Notes: generated from the sequence alone by a model not told the origin. A stretch of 20,505 bases of DNA from JAEHCY01 sp964519095 (GCA_964519095.1 CAZFHV010000039.1:1-20505); one strand, 5' to 3'. Counted from the first letter of the stretch, positions 8,160-15,763 are shown. A program made the numbers and translations.

Positions 8160-8188
8160 ACTATAGCAAAGGGCGGGCCGGCTGTGGA
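8160..8188 (-). promoter_or_regulatory. Candidate sigma-70 promoter for ubiE-ubiJ-ubiB
   Basis: On the minus strand TCCACA (8183-8188, 4 of 6 to TTGACA) and TATAGT (8160-8165, 5 of 6 to TATAAT) are separated by 17 bases. Transcription would begin around 8153, leaving a leader of about 25 bases before the ubiE ATG. This spacing and position support the call, but a GC-rich genome produces such matches by chance. Confidence 0.4.
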
Positions 8189-8357
8189 CTCAGGGTGAAC
8201 TCGCGGGTGTCAAGCTGGTCCATCTCTCGCCGGAACCCCCGAGAAAGGCCGTTTCGCGGCATTTCCCGCTGTCACTGAGAGGCTACCCATCAGTTGGGGG
8301 CAGGGGATCCGGGCGAGGGGCTCTCGCAAAGCGCCGGATAACTCTGTGATAGTTGAG

Positions 8358-8366
8358 TGCTAAAAT
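8358..8366 (+). promoter_or_regulatory. Candidate extended -10 promoter for the metalloprotease gene
   Basis: TGCTAAAAT is an extended -10 element (TG-N-TAAAAT) in the only AT-rich patch upstream of the protease. A -35 at 17 bases spacing (ATAACT, 8338-8343) matches only 3 of 6, which an extended -10 can tolerate. The start would be near 8373. Confidence 0.35.
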
Positions 8367-8600
8367 AAGCTTTTTTCGGAGTCGACGGACCAACCGGGTG
8401 CGGGGAGCGCGATGCCTCTATCTGCCACTGGCGGCAAGGGATTGACGAGACTCCCCTGGCGTGGACCGGTGGCATGTTCGTCAGGGGTGTTCGAGGGCTC
8501 GACCAGGAAGCTTGGGCCGACGACCCCCCGGGAGCCGTCGCCTCAAGGTCCAAGACTCTAACTGTCGTTTCGCTGAGCTTGCGCCTGGAGGAAATTCATC

Positions 8601-10327
8601 ATGATGGGAGTCAATCGGCTGACCCTTGGATCGTCTGCCACCATCAGCCCAAGCTTCTGCCGGCGGGGTTGTGAGTGGTTGCTGCTCCTTGCCATCCTGT
8701 TGTGCGTCGCCGTAGCGCCCGCAGGCTGGGCCCAAGGCATCGGGCCGCGCACCCAGTCCCTGATTGTGAACGCCCTCGACAGCCGGTTGAAGGAAATCAC
8801 CCGAGCACTCCCCGCCGGCGCGCGAATCCGGTTGCAGGATGTCGAAGTTGAGGGTCTCGCGTCCACAGAAATGGAACTCGAGCGCTTCGAGGTACTGGCG
8901 CCCGATGCCCAGATCCTGGTGGATGACACGACGGTCCTTCCAAGGCCCACCACGGCTTATTTTCGGGGTTCCCTGGTGGGCGAACCGGGTTCGGCAGTAG
9001 TTCTGGCGATGCCCGAAACCGGCCAGCCGCGAGGACTGCTCTTCGCCCGTTCGGGCATCCGGTTTTTCGGCGGGGGACAGGACGTCCTTCCGGGACTCGT
9101 TGGCCGCGAGGTGGCAGACAGCGCGTTGAGAAGGCTGCGACCCTTCCAGTGCGGTGCGGACCAGCTTCCTGCGTTGGACGCCCCGCTCGACCAGCCACTG
9201 CTCCAAGACCTCAGCGTGCCTCCGGACGATGTGGCGGGTGACCAGACCGTTGCCTACTCGGCACGGGTTGCCGTCGAGACCGATTACGAATATAGGCGAC
9301 TGTTTTCCAGCGCGGCAGCGGCGACCCAGTACGCGCTTGATCTCTTTGCCTACACATCGGGAATCTACCAGCGCGAGATCGGGACAGCCCTGACGGTCAG
9401 TTACTTGCGTCTCTGGGAAACGAGCAGCGATCCCTGGACCGCCACTTCCAATCCCACTGCCGTACTCCAGCAGTTCCAGAACTACTGGGTGGCGAACATG
9501 GACTCTCAGGACCGCGCCCTCGCTTATATGCTGAGCGGAAAGAATCTCGGCGGTGGCGTTGCGTACGTGAAATCCCTTTGCAGCGACAGCCGCGGGTACG
9601 CCGCCGGGACCGGCATCCTGGGCGACTTCAGCATCAGCAGCCCGACGGTGGTATGGGATATCAAGGTGGTGGCGCACGAGGTCGGCCACGTCTTCGGTTC
9701 CTACCACACGCACTGTTACAAGAACACCTATCTGCCGGGTACCACGACGCCGGAACCCGAAACCGTCGACCATTGCTACGGATCGGAGACGATCTCCTCC
9801 TCCTACACCGATGTCTATGGTCAACCGGTACTATGTTGGTCCGGGACCACCGCGCTTCCCGGACTAAACTCGGCAACCGGCGGCACCACGGCGCAGCACC
9901 CCGGCACGATCATGAGCTACTGCCAGCAGAAGACGGGGGGCTTCAGTAATCTCACCATGACCTTCGGTGACCAGCCATCGGCGGCTTACCCCAGCATTCC
10001 ATACCATCCCTATGGCGTGCGTGCGGACCGGGTTCCCGGTGTCATGCGCCATGGGGTCCAGACCCTGGGTAGCTGCCTCACCCCAGCGAGCGGGGTCTAC
10101 ACCCTGAGCCTCACGAAGGCCGGCACGGGCAGCGGCGCGGTGACCAGCAATCCGGTTGGGATCGNNNNNNNNNNNNNNNNNNNNNNNNNNNNNNNNNNNN
10201 NNNNNNNNNNNNNNNNNNNNNNNNNNNNNNNNNNNNNNNNNNNNNNNNNNNNNNNNNNNNNNNNAAGGACGGGAGCGTCAGCAGCGGCAGCGATGCGGGC
10301 TGGGTGGATCAGGTGGTGTTCAACTGA
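8601..10327 (+). CDS. Secreted metzincin-type zinc metalloprotease, broken by assembly gap
   Basis: The first ATG follows GGAGG (8587-8591) at 9 bases. A signal peptide with a strong core (about 26-43) ends near AGWA-Q at 44/45. A propeptide-like region follows, and then a catalytic domain with the extended zinc motif HEVGHVFGSYH (His359, Glu360, His363, His369) and a downstream Met-turn candidate IMSYC around Met438, together characteristic of reprolysin-like (M12) metzincins. After the protease domain the sequence enters a repeat of the type LTKAGTGSGAVTSNPVGI and then hits 100 Ns. After the gap, the frame that makes biological sense begins AAG at 10265, reads KDGSVSSGSDAGWVDQVVFN and stops at 10325-10327. 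This is a common C-terminal tail of secreted repeat proteins. That frame is not the one used before the gap, so the gap length is wrong. The true protein is longer. Confidence 0.8.
10165..10264. other. Assembly gap of 100 Ns
   Basis: Exactly 100 undetermined bases interrupt the metalloprotease gene. This round number is the usual placeholder for a gap of unknown size, and the coding frames on its two sides disagree. The missing piece probably contains the rest of a glycine/threonine-rich repeat and the start of the C-terminal module. Confidence 0.97.
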
Positions 10328-10750
10328 GCCCCGGCTGGGCCTGCTCCTTCCAGGTCCCGACGTCGGACAAGGAAAAGGTTCTGTTCGCGCTGGCTGGGGA
10401 TGCTGTCAGGATCCGATAGCCAGTGCCAGGAATGTCGCGGCCGGGGGCCGCGGTGGCTGTCTGCGCTCAAGAAAGCGGAATCAGGCTAGAGCGTTGGCGA
10501 GCAGACGAGATGGCAACGCCTTTGAAGGGGTCCATCCCGTTTCTGTAGCGGCTCCGTAGCCGGCTCCGTCAAGGGCCCCCTGATACCCCTCCCTCATGCG
10601 CTGTCGAGCGCCTGATGCTGATGCCTCCGGGCTCTCGGCCCTGGGGGTGCAGGGGGCAGGGCTGCCCGGTCCCCAGACGACAGAATATGCGCTTGATCCC
10701 TGCCGACGACCCCTTTGATGATCAGGGGCAACGGGCACAGCCGGAGACTT
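10328..10750. other. Non-coding or unassigned stretch downstream of the protease
   Basis: In 423 bases no open frame has clear protein character. A short tandem similarity (CGGCTCCGT twice, about 10546-10568) and a weak inverted repeat (GCGTTG/CAACGC, 10491-10519) are visible. A minus-strand open frame of up to 85 codons (10481-10738) crosses it, without a convincing start or family. It may be a dispersed intergenic repeat or degraded gene; nothing can be asserted. Confidence 0.4.
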
Positions 10751-12274
10751 TCAGAAACCCTGCAGCGGGTTTCGGTCGAGGCGCCGGTAACCGATGGCCT
10801 CGCTCAGGTGGGCGGGCCCAATCCTCTCCGCCTCCGCCATGTCGGCGATGGTGCGGGCCACCTTGAGGATGCGGTGGTAGGCCCGTGCCGAGAGGCCCAA
10901 CCGCTGCAGGGCCTGCTCCATCAGCCGCTGGCCCGCGCCGTCGAGGGCGGCGCTGCGGTCCAACTCCCGGGGGCTCAGGGCGTGGTTGGGCTTTCCAGCC
11001 CGGTGGAGTTGGCGCTCCCGCGCCCGGACCACCCGCTCGCGCACACTGGCGCTCGTCTCACCCGCCGTCGCCTGGGGAGCGCTGAGCGCGCCGGGGAGCA
11101 GGCGGGGCACCTCCACGTGCATGTCGATGCGATCGAGGAGCGGCCCGGAGATGCGGCCCCGGTAGCGGCTCACCTGCTCGGCGGTGCAGCGGCAGCGCCC
11201 GGTGGGGTCCCCCAGGTAACCGCAGGGACAGGGGTTCATGGCCGCCACTAGCTGGAAGCGCGCCGGGAAGCTGGCCTGACGGGCGGCGCGGGAGATGTGG
11301 ATCACCCCCGATTCCAAGGGCTCCCGCAGGACCTCGAGCACCTTGCGGTCGAATTCCGGCAACTCGTCGAGGAACAGCACCCCCAGGTGGGCGAGGGAGA
11401 TCTCGCCGGGGCGGGGGTCACCCCCGCCCCCCACCAGGGCCACCGCCGAGGCGGTGTGATGGGGCGCGCGGTAGGGCCGCTCGCGCCAGTGGGCGGGGTC
11501 GAAGGGCTCCCGATCGCTGATCGAGCGCACCCTGGCGGCCTCCAGGGCCTCCGCGTCGGAGAGGGGCGGCAGGATCCCCACCAGGCGGGTCGCCAGCATG
11601 GACTTGCCGGTACCGGGGGGGCCGAGGAACAGCAGGCTGTGGCCCCCGGCGGCGGCGATCTCCAGGGCCCGCTTGGCGTGCTCCTGGCCCCGGACCTCGG
11701 CGAGGTCCGCGTAGGCCGGGGGCTCGGCGGGGGGTGGGGTGCCCTGGAAAGGTGCCAGCGGTGTGGCGCCAAGGAGGTGGCCGCTCACCTCCAGGAGGTG
11801 GGCGACCCCAAAGACCGCGAGGCCATCCACCAGGGCGGCCTCGGCGGCGTTCTCCCGCGGCAGGATGAGGGCGCGCCCGGCCCGCCGGGCGGCGAGGGCG
11901 GCGGAGAGCACCCCGCTGACCGGCCGTAGCGCACCGGAGAGGGCCAGCTCACCCAGGCACTCGAAGCGTTCCAGTCGGCGGGGGTCGATCTGGCCGGAGG
12001 CCCCGAGGATGCCGAGGGCGATGGGCAGGTCGAAGCGGCCCCCCTCCTTGGGCAGATCGGCGGGGGCGAGGTTGACGGTGATACGACGCAGGGGGAACTC
12101 GAAGCGGGCATTGAGCAGTGCCCCACGCACCCGGTCCTTGCTCTCCTTCACCGCCAGCTCCGGCAGACCCACGATGGACAGGGCTGGGAGGCCGTTGGAG
12201 AGGTGCACCTCGACGGTGACCTGAGGGGCGTCGATCCCCTGCTGGGCCCGGCTGTAGAGCAGGGAGAGCGCCAT
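10751..12274 (-). CDS. comM: ComM/YifB-family AAA+ Mg-chelatase-like ATPase
   Basis: The 507-residue protein opens with the ComM N-domain (MALSLLYSRAQQGIDA; VEVHLSNGLPALSIVGLP; KESKDRVRGAL). It then carries the Mg-chelatase-type AAA+ domain: Walker A GPPGTGKS (218-225), Walker B LFLDELPEF (300-308), PYRAPHHTAS and the cysteine cluster CPCGYLGDPTGRCRC. The helical C-domain (RLGLSARAYHRILKVARTIADM) is typical. ComM is a hexameric helicase that promotes branch migration during natural transformation, although homologues occur widely in bacteria not known to be competent. It is 25 bases downstream of ubiK and probably co-transcribed. A short inverted repeat (10754-10773) overlaps its last codons. 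Confidence 0.95.
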   Translation of the reverse strand: MALSLLYSRAQQGIDAPQVTVEVHLSNGLPALSIVGLPELAVKESKDRVRGALLNARFEFPLRRITVNLAPADLPKEGGRFDLPIALGILGASGQIDPRRLERFECLGELALSGALRPVSGVLSAALAARRAGRALILPRENAAEAALVDGLAVFGVAHLLEVSGHLLGATPLAPFQGTPPPAEPPAYADLAEVRGQEHAKRALEIAAAGGHSLLFLGPPGTGKSMLATRLVGILPPLSDAEALEAARVRSISDREPFDPAHWRERPYRAPHHTASAVALVGGGGDPRPGEISLAHLGVLFLDELPEFDRKVLEVLREPLESGVIHISRAARQASFPARFQLVAAMNPCPCGYLGDPTGRCRCTAEQVSRYRGRISGPLLDRIDMHVEVPRLLPGALSAPQATAGETSASVRERVVRARERQLHRAGKPNHALSPRELDRSAALDGAGQRLMEQALQRLGLSARAYHRILKVARTIADMAEAERIGPAHLSEAIGYRRLDRNPLQGF

Positions 12275-12299
12275 GGTCCCGATCCCTGGATCGCCGGGT

Positions 12300-12566
12300 T
12301 CAGGGGTCCTCGGGTCGGGCGATGCCGGCGCGCTCCTCGAGCTCCGCGAGACGCGCCTCCAGGGCCTCCAGCTTCTGGCGGGTGCGGGCCAGCACCGCCC
12401 GCTGGACCTCGAACTCCTCGCGGGTGACCAGGTCGAGGCGGGCCAGCCCCGCCTCCAGGGCGGCTCGGAGGTTGCCCCCCAGGTCCTCCTGCAGGGCCAC
12501 CAGGGCCTTGGGCAGGCTGCCGGCGAGGCGCTGGGCCAGGTCGTCGAGCTGTTTGGGGTCGAGCAT
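12300..12566 (-). CDS. ubiK: UbiK, ubiquinone biosynthesis accessory factor (BMFP family)
   Basis: The 88-residue product starts MLDPKQLDDLAQRL and has an amphipathic N-terminal helix, the segment LVTREEFEVQRAVL (about 46-59) and a C-terminal coiled coil (about 50-80). This is the layout of YqiC/UbiK. UbiK binds UbiJ and promotes ubiquinone synthesis under aerobic conditions. The ATG at 12566 follows GGAGGAAGG at about 3-4 bases from the end of the motif, whereas the longer open frame to 12644 adds non-conserved residues. It lies upstream of comM and divergent from torF-glnK-amtB. Confidence 0.93.
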   Translation of the reverse strand: MLDPKQLDDLAQRLAGSLPKALVALQEDLGGNLRAALEAGLARLDLVTREEFEVQRAVLARTRQKLEALEARLAELEERAGIARPEDP

Positions 12567-12643
12567 CGTCCTTCCTCCGGGCGGTGAGGGCGCGCCCATT
12601 ATACCCAGTCCCGGCCGGGGCTCGTCGGGCGGCAGTCTCGGCA

Positions 12644-12660
12644 TGCCTCACCCTGGTGCG
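12644..12660. promoter_or_regulatory. Weaker second NtrC-like site
   Basis: TGCCTCACCCTGGTGCG matches about 10 of 13 specified positions of the NtrC consensus TGCACY-N4-TGGTGCA, with a good right half. It directly abuts the stronger site, and paired NtrC sites are usual at enhancer regions. Confidence 0.4.
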
Positions 12661-12677
12661 CGCACTGCTTTGGTGCA
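12661..12677. promoter_or_regulatory. NtrC (GlnG) binding site
   Basis: CGCACTGCTTTGGTGCA differs from the NtrC consensus TGCACY-N4-TGGTGCA only at the first base, and the GCAC...GTGC half-sites have the expected 7-base separation. It is centred about 110 bases upstream of the predicted start of the sigma-54 promoter at 12752, a normal enhancer distance. Confidence 0.8.
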
Positions 12678-12751
12678 TACCCGGGACCGAACCCATCCGA
12701 ACCCCGACGGCAACCGTCTCATCGCTTTGTTATCACAACGAAAATTGAAAG

Positions 12752-12767
12752 TGGCACGACATCTGCT
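12752..12767 (+). promoter_or_regulatory. Sigma-54 (RpoN) promoter for torF-glnK-amtB
   Basis: TGGCACGACATCTGCT matches the -24/-12 consensus TGGCACR-N4-TTGCW at all but one specified position. The invariant GG (12753-12754) and GC (12765-12766) are exactly 10 bases apart. Transcription should start near 12778, about 40 bases before the torF ATG. With the upstream NtrC site it implies activation under nitrogen limitation. Confidence 0.85.
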
Positions 12768-12817
12768 TAGGGACTGGCGTCTCCGAAATGGTGGCGCTTG
12801 TTTGAGGAATGACGACG

Positions 12818-13570
12818 ATGACGACCCTGCCCCTGACCCGAGCCCTGTCCCTGGCCCTAGCTGGCGCCATGGGCGTGTGCGCACCGAGCCTCGCCGCGGA
12901 GCCCAGTGCCCCGGCTGAGGAGTCGCCCCACGCCCTCAGCGCCACCCTGACCGGCACCACCAATTACCTGTTCCGCGGCATCAGCCAGACCGACAACGGG
13001 CCGGCGATCCAGGGTAGCTTCGACTACGAGTACAAGCCCTATTCCCTCTACGCCGGTATCTGGGGCTCCAACGTGAGCAGCGCGGGCTTCGGCGGCGCCA
13101 ACATGGAGCTGGACCTCTATGCCGGCTGGCGCCCGACCTGGGATGAATTCGGGCTGAACCTGGGTGTGATCACCTACCGCTACCCCACTACCAACAACAA
13201 GGACAACAACACCTTCGACTTCCAGGTCGCCCTCAGCTATGACCTGGGCTTCGCCAAGCCCAGCTTCACGACCCATTACAGCGGAGATTGGTTCGGCGTC
13301 GCCGACCACGCCTGGTACTACGACCTGACCCTCGCGGTGCCGCTGCCCCTGGACTTCAGCCTCAAGGGTCACTACGGCTGGAACCGCTTCGACAGCGCCA
13401 GCTCGCTCAAGGACTACCAGGACTGGAGCATCGGGGTGTCGCGGCCCTTCTACGGCTTCAACTTCGATCTGAGCTTCTACAACGTGGCCGGCATCAACCC
13501 CGGAAAGGACTGCGGCTCCCCCTTCCAGTGCGGGGAGACCCTGGTTTTCACGGTCTCCAAGACCTTCTGA
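12818..13570 (+). CDS. torF: TorF family putative outer-membrane porin
   Basis: The 250-residue product has a signal peptide (core about 8-22, cleavage near SLAA-E at 27/28). A series of alternating aromatic and polar strands follows, with the family opening SATLTGTTNYLFRGISQT, internal strands such as YSLYAGIWGSN and ELDLYAGWRPTW, and a C-terminal Phe typical of outer-membrane beta-barrels. This protein family is usually encoded beside glnK and amtB in proteobacteria. The likely role is outer-membrane passage of a nitrogen source; direct evidence is not visible here. ATG at 12818 is preferred to the ATG at 12809 because GAGGA (12804-12808) is 9 bases upstream of the former and abuts the latter. 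Confidence 0.88.
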   Translation: MTTLPLTRALSLALAGAMGVCAPSLAAEPSAPAEESPHALSATLTGTTNYLFRGISQTDNGPAIQGSFDYEYKPYSLYAGIWGSNVSSAGFGGANMELDLYAGWRPTWDEFGLNLGVITYRYPTTNNKDNNTFDFQVALSYDLGFAKPSFTTHYSGDWFGVADHAWYYDLTLAVPLPLDFSLKGHYGWNRFDSASSLKDYQDWSIGVSRPFYGFNFDLSFYNVAGINPGKDCGSPFQCGETLVFTVSKTF

Positions 13571-13628
13571 CCCGAGTCGTAACGAAGGCGCGGGCCCCTG
13601 GGCCCGCCCCTCCACAGGAGAGACATTC

Positions 13629-13967
13629 ATGAAACTGGTCACAGCCATCATCAAACCCTTCAAGCTCGACGACGTCCGCGAGGGCCTCGCCGATGTGGGT
13701 GTCACCGGCATCACCGTGACCGAGGTCAAGGGCTTCGGGCGCCAGAAGGGCCACACCGAGCTCTACCGCGGGGCGGAGTACGTGGTGGACTTCCTGCCCA
13801 AGATCAAGGTCGAGGTGGCCATCGACGATGCCCTCCTCGATCGGGCGATCGAGGCCATCAGCCAGGCGGCGCGCACAGGCAAGATCGGGGACGGCAAGAT
13901 CTTCGTCGCCGACCTGGGGCAGGTGATCCGCATCCGCACCGGCGAGACCGGCCGAGACGCCCTCTGA
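13629..13967 (+). CDS. glnK: P-II nitrogen regulatory protein GlnK
   Basis: The 112-residue length is typical of P-II proteins. MKLVTAIIKPFKLDDVREGL begins the ferredoxin-like fold. The T-loop GRQKGHTELYRGAEY places Tyr51, the uridylylation site, in its standard position, and the B and C loops (TGKIGDGKIFV, VIRIRTGE) are intact for ATP and 2-oxoglutarate binding. Adjacency to amtB identifies it as the GlnK-type paralogue, which plugs AmtB when nitrogen is plentiful. AGGAGAG lies 7-8 bases before the ATG. It sits 58 bases after torF and 27 bases before amtB in the sigma-54-controlled operon. Confidence 0.97.
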   Translation: MKLVTAIIKPFKLDDVREGLADVGVTGITVTEVKGFGRQKGHTELYRGAEYVVDFLPKIKVEVAIDDALLDRAIEAISQAARTGKIGDGKIFVADLGQVIRIRTGETGRDAL

Positions 13968-13994
13968 CGGACAGCAGTACAGGAGCAACCGACC

Positions 13995-15335
13995 ATGAGA
14001 ATCCCTTCGATACCACCGCGTTTCATCCCAGCCTTGGCGGGGTTGCTTGGGCTACTGCCGACCCTGGCGCTCGCCGAGGACGCCGCCCCCACCCTGAGTA
14101 GCGGCGACACCGCCTGGATGCTCACCTCCACGGCGCTGGTGCTCTTCATGACCATCCCCGGTCTGGCGCTCTTCTACGGCGGCCTGGTGCGGTCCAAAAA
14201 CGTCCTCTCGGTGCTGATGCAGTGCTTCGCCATCACCGGGCTGGTCACCCTGCTCTGGACCCTCTACGGCTACAGCCTGGCCTTCTCCACCGCGGGGATG
14301 GAGGAGGGGGTGATCAACCTGGCCTCCTTCGTCGGTGGACTCGACAAGGCGTTCCTCGCCGGGGTCACCCGGGAGAGCCTCACCCTGACCATACCGGAGA
14401 CGCTGTTCGCCACCTTCCAGATGACCTTCGCCATCATCACCCCGGCCCTGATCGTGGGTGCCTTCGCCGAGCGCATGAAGTTCTCCGCCCTGCTCTGGTT
14501 CATGGGGATCTGGTTCACCCTCGTCTATGTTCCCATCGCCCACATGGTGTGGAGCGGCAAGGGGGCCCTGATGTTCGACTGGGGGGTGCTGGACTTCGCC
14601 GGCGGCACCGTGGTGCACATCAATGCCGGTGTGGCGGGCCTGGTGGCGGCCCTGGTGCTGGGCAAACGCAAGGGCTTTCCGATCACCGCCATGCCCCCCC
14701 ACAACCTGGGCTACACGGTGATGGGGGCCTCCATGCTCTGGGTCGGTTGGTTCGGGTTCAACGCGGGGAGTGCGGTGGCCGCCAACGCCAGCGCCGGCAT
14801 GGCCATGCTGGTGACCCAGATCGCCACCGCGGCCGCGGCGCTGGGATGGATGTTCGCGGAGTGGTGGAGACACGGCAAGGCGAGCGTGCTGGGTATCGCC
14901 ACCGGCGCCGTTGCCGGGCTGGTGGCCATCACCCCCGCGTCGGGTACCGCCGGTCCCATGGGGGCCCTGGTGATCGGGCTGACCGCGGGGGTGGTCTGTC
15001 TCTTCACCGCCACGCGGATGAAGCGCTTCTTCGGCTACGATGATTCCCTCGACGTGTTCGGCGTGCACGCGGTGGGCGGGGTCATCGGGGCACTGCTCAC
15101 GGGGGTCTTCGCCGATGCGAGCCTGGGCGGCGCCGGCCTGGCGGAGGGCATGACCATCGCGGGACAGCTCCTGGTCCAGGCCAAGGGTGTGGCCCTCACC
15201 CTGGTCTACACGGCGGTGGTGAGCTACCTGATCCTTAAGCTGGTGGATCTCACGATCGGGCTGCGCGTGACCGAGGAGGAAGAGACCGAGGGTCTCGACC
15301 TGGCACTCCACGACGAGCGTGGCTACATCCTCTAA
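13995..15335 (+). CDS. amtB: Ammonium transporter AmtB
   Basis: The 446-residue protein starts with a cleavable signal peptide (cleavage near LALA-E at 27/28), as in many Gram-negative Amt proteins, followed by about eleven membrane helices. The pore twin histidines are His208 (GGTVVHINAG) and His358 (VFGVHAVGGVIG), and the Amt signatures GLALFYGGLVRSKN and GAFAERMKF are present. It conducts ammonium across the cytoplasmic membrane as a trimer and is gated by GlnK. AGGAG precedes the ATG at about 10 bases. It is the last gene of torF-glnK-amtB and is followed by a strong hairpin and a T-rich terminator. Confidence 0.97.
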   Translation: MRIPSIPPRFIPALAGLLGLLPTLALAEDAAPTLSSGDTAWMLTSTALVLFMTIPGLALFYGGLVRSKNVLSVLMQCFAITGLVTLLWTLYGYSLAFSTAGMEEGVINLASFVGGLDKAFLAGVTRESLTLTIPETLFATFQMTFAIITPALIVGAFAERMKFSALLWFMGIWFTLVYVPIAHMVWSGKGALMFDWGVLDFAGGTVVHINAGVAGLVAALVLGKRKGFPITAMPPHNLGYTVMGASMLWVGWFGFNAGSAVAANASAGMAMLVTQIATAAAALGWMFAEWWRHGKASVLGIATGAVAGLVAITPASGTAGPMGALVIGLTAGVVCLFTATRMKRFFGYDDSLDVFGVHAVGGVIGALLTGVFADASLGGAGLAEGMTIAGQLLVQAKGVALTLVYTAVVSYLILKLVDLTIGLRVTEEEETEGLDLALHDERGYIL

Positions 15336-15343
15336 CCCCTAGC

Positions 15344-15371
15344 GCGGTGGCCGGCTGGGGCCGGCCACCGC
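15344..15371 (+). terminator. Strong 12-bp hairpin just after amtB
   Basis: GCGGTGGCCGGC and GCCGGCCACCGC pair perfectly across a TGGG loop, 8 bases after the amtB stop. No U-tract follows, so it may protect the 3' end of the message or act with the downstream terminator rather than terminate alone. Confidence 0.5.
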
Positions 15372-15394
15372 CCCCTCCCAGTTCAACTCCCGCT

Positions 15395-15435
15395 CGACCG
15401 CGGCCGCCGAATCAGGCGCCGCGGTCGTCTTTTCT
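15395..15435 (+). terminator. Rho-independent terminator of torF-glnK-amtB
   Basis: CGACCGCGGC (15395-15404) pairs with GCCGCGGTCG (15418-15427) across a 13-base loop, and TCTTTTCT follows at 15428-15435. It stands between the convergent amtB and the small His-rich gene. Confidence 0.7.
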
Positions 15436-15442
15436 CCGGACC

Positions 15443-15763
15443 TCATTCGCCGCCTATTCCTGCCCACCGATCCGGGTAGCGATCGTAGCGGTCGCGGCGG
15501 GACCAGCGATCGTCGCGATCCCTCCCGGAGGGATAGGCGTAATAGGGGTATCGCTCATAGCGGTGGTGGCGCCAGTCGCGGTGACTCGGCGTCCAATAGT
15601 GGGCCTGGGGCCGCCCCCAATGGCGGGGCGTTTCCACCACCACCTCATGGCGGTGTTGGTCGTGCCACTTGTGCTTGTGGGCCTGGGCCGGGGCCGCTGC
15701 CAGGGTCAAGGCGGCGATGGCGACACCCAGGGACAGGATCTTGTTCAAACGCGGCATGCTCAT
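15443..15763 (-). CDS. Small secreted His/Arg/Tyr-rich protein
   Basis: This 106-residue product has a clear signal peptide (core about 9-24, cleavage AQA-H at 28/29). The mature part is very rich in His, Arg, Asp, Trp and Tyr: a His cluster HKHKWHDQHRHE just after cleavage, then RHWG...HYWTPSHRDWRHHRYERYPYY and a C-terminal RDRDD/DRYDRY stretch. AAGGAG lies about 8 bases before the ATG. I do not recognise a defined family; it resembles small periplasmic or outer-membrane-associated proteins of unknown function. The N-terminal His cluster could bind Ni, Zn, Cu or haem (inference). It is 184 bases downstream of the ArsR gene on the same strand, so it may be independently controlled. Confidence 0.75.
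   Translation of the reverse strand: MSMPRLNKILSLGVAIAALTLAAAPAQAHKHKWHDQHRHEVVVETPRHWGRPQAHYWTPSHRDWRHHRYERYPYYAYPSGRDRDDRWSRRDRYDRYPDRWAGIGGE

Larger units (their letters stand above)
8129..8600. other. Divergent intergenic region, ubiE to metalloprotease
   Basis: This 472-base stretch separates ubiE (minus) from the protease gene (plus) and holds no recognisable gene. A hairpin lies at 8243-8265 (GAAAGGCCG/CGGCATTTC, one mismatch, 5-base loop). An unusually AT-rich patch with a possible extended -10 lies at 8349-8377. If transcription starts there, the protease mRNA carries a leader of more than 220 bases. I recognised no known riboswitch in it. Confidence 0.5.

Noticed and set aside
8243..8265. 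Hairpin GAAAGGCCG/CGGCATTTC as a terminator
   Set aside because: It lies between divergent genes, has one mismatch and no U-tract on either strand, so there is no transcript for it to end.
8336..8363. GAGTGCTAA at 8355-8363 resembling half of a CIRCE (HrcA) operator
   Set aside because: The partner half-site is poor (GGATAACTC against TTAGCACTC, with the wrong spacing of 10), and the downstream gene is not a chaperone gene.
8471..8486. TGGCATGTTCGTCAGG as a sigma-54 promoter for the protease
   Set aside because: The -12 GC dinucleotide is missing at the required 10-base spacing.
8481..9824. 447-codon minus-strand open frame opposite the protease
   Set aside because: The plus strand carries a ribosome binding site, signal peptide and zinc motif; the minus frame has no recognisable protein character.
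10754..10773. Perfect 7-bp inverted repeat GAAACCC/GGGTTTC at the end of comM as a terminator
   Set aside because: It lies inside the last codons of comM and is not followed by a U-tract on the minus strand.
12730..12750. AT-rich sequence between the NtrC site and sigma-54 promoter as an IHF site
   Set aside because: It does not fit WATCAR-N4-TTR on either strand with correct spacing; only the AT-richness is suggestive.
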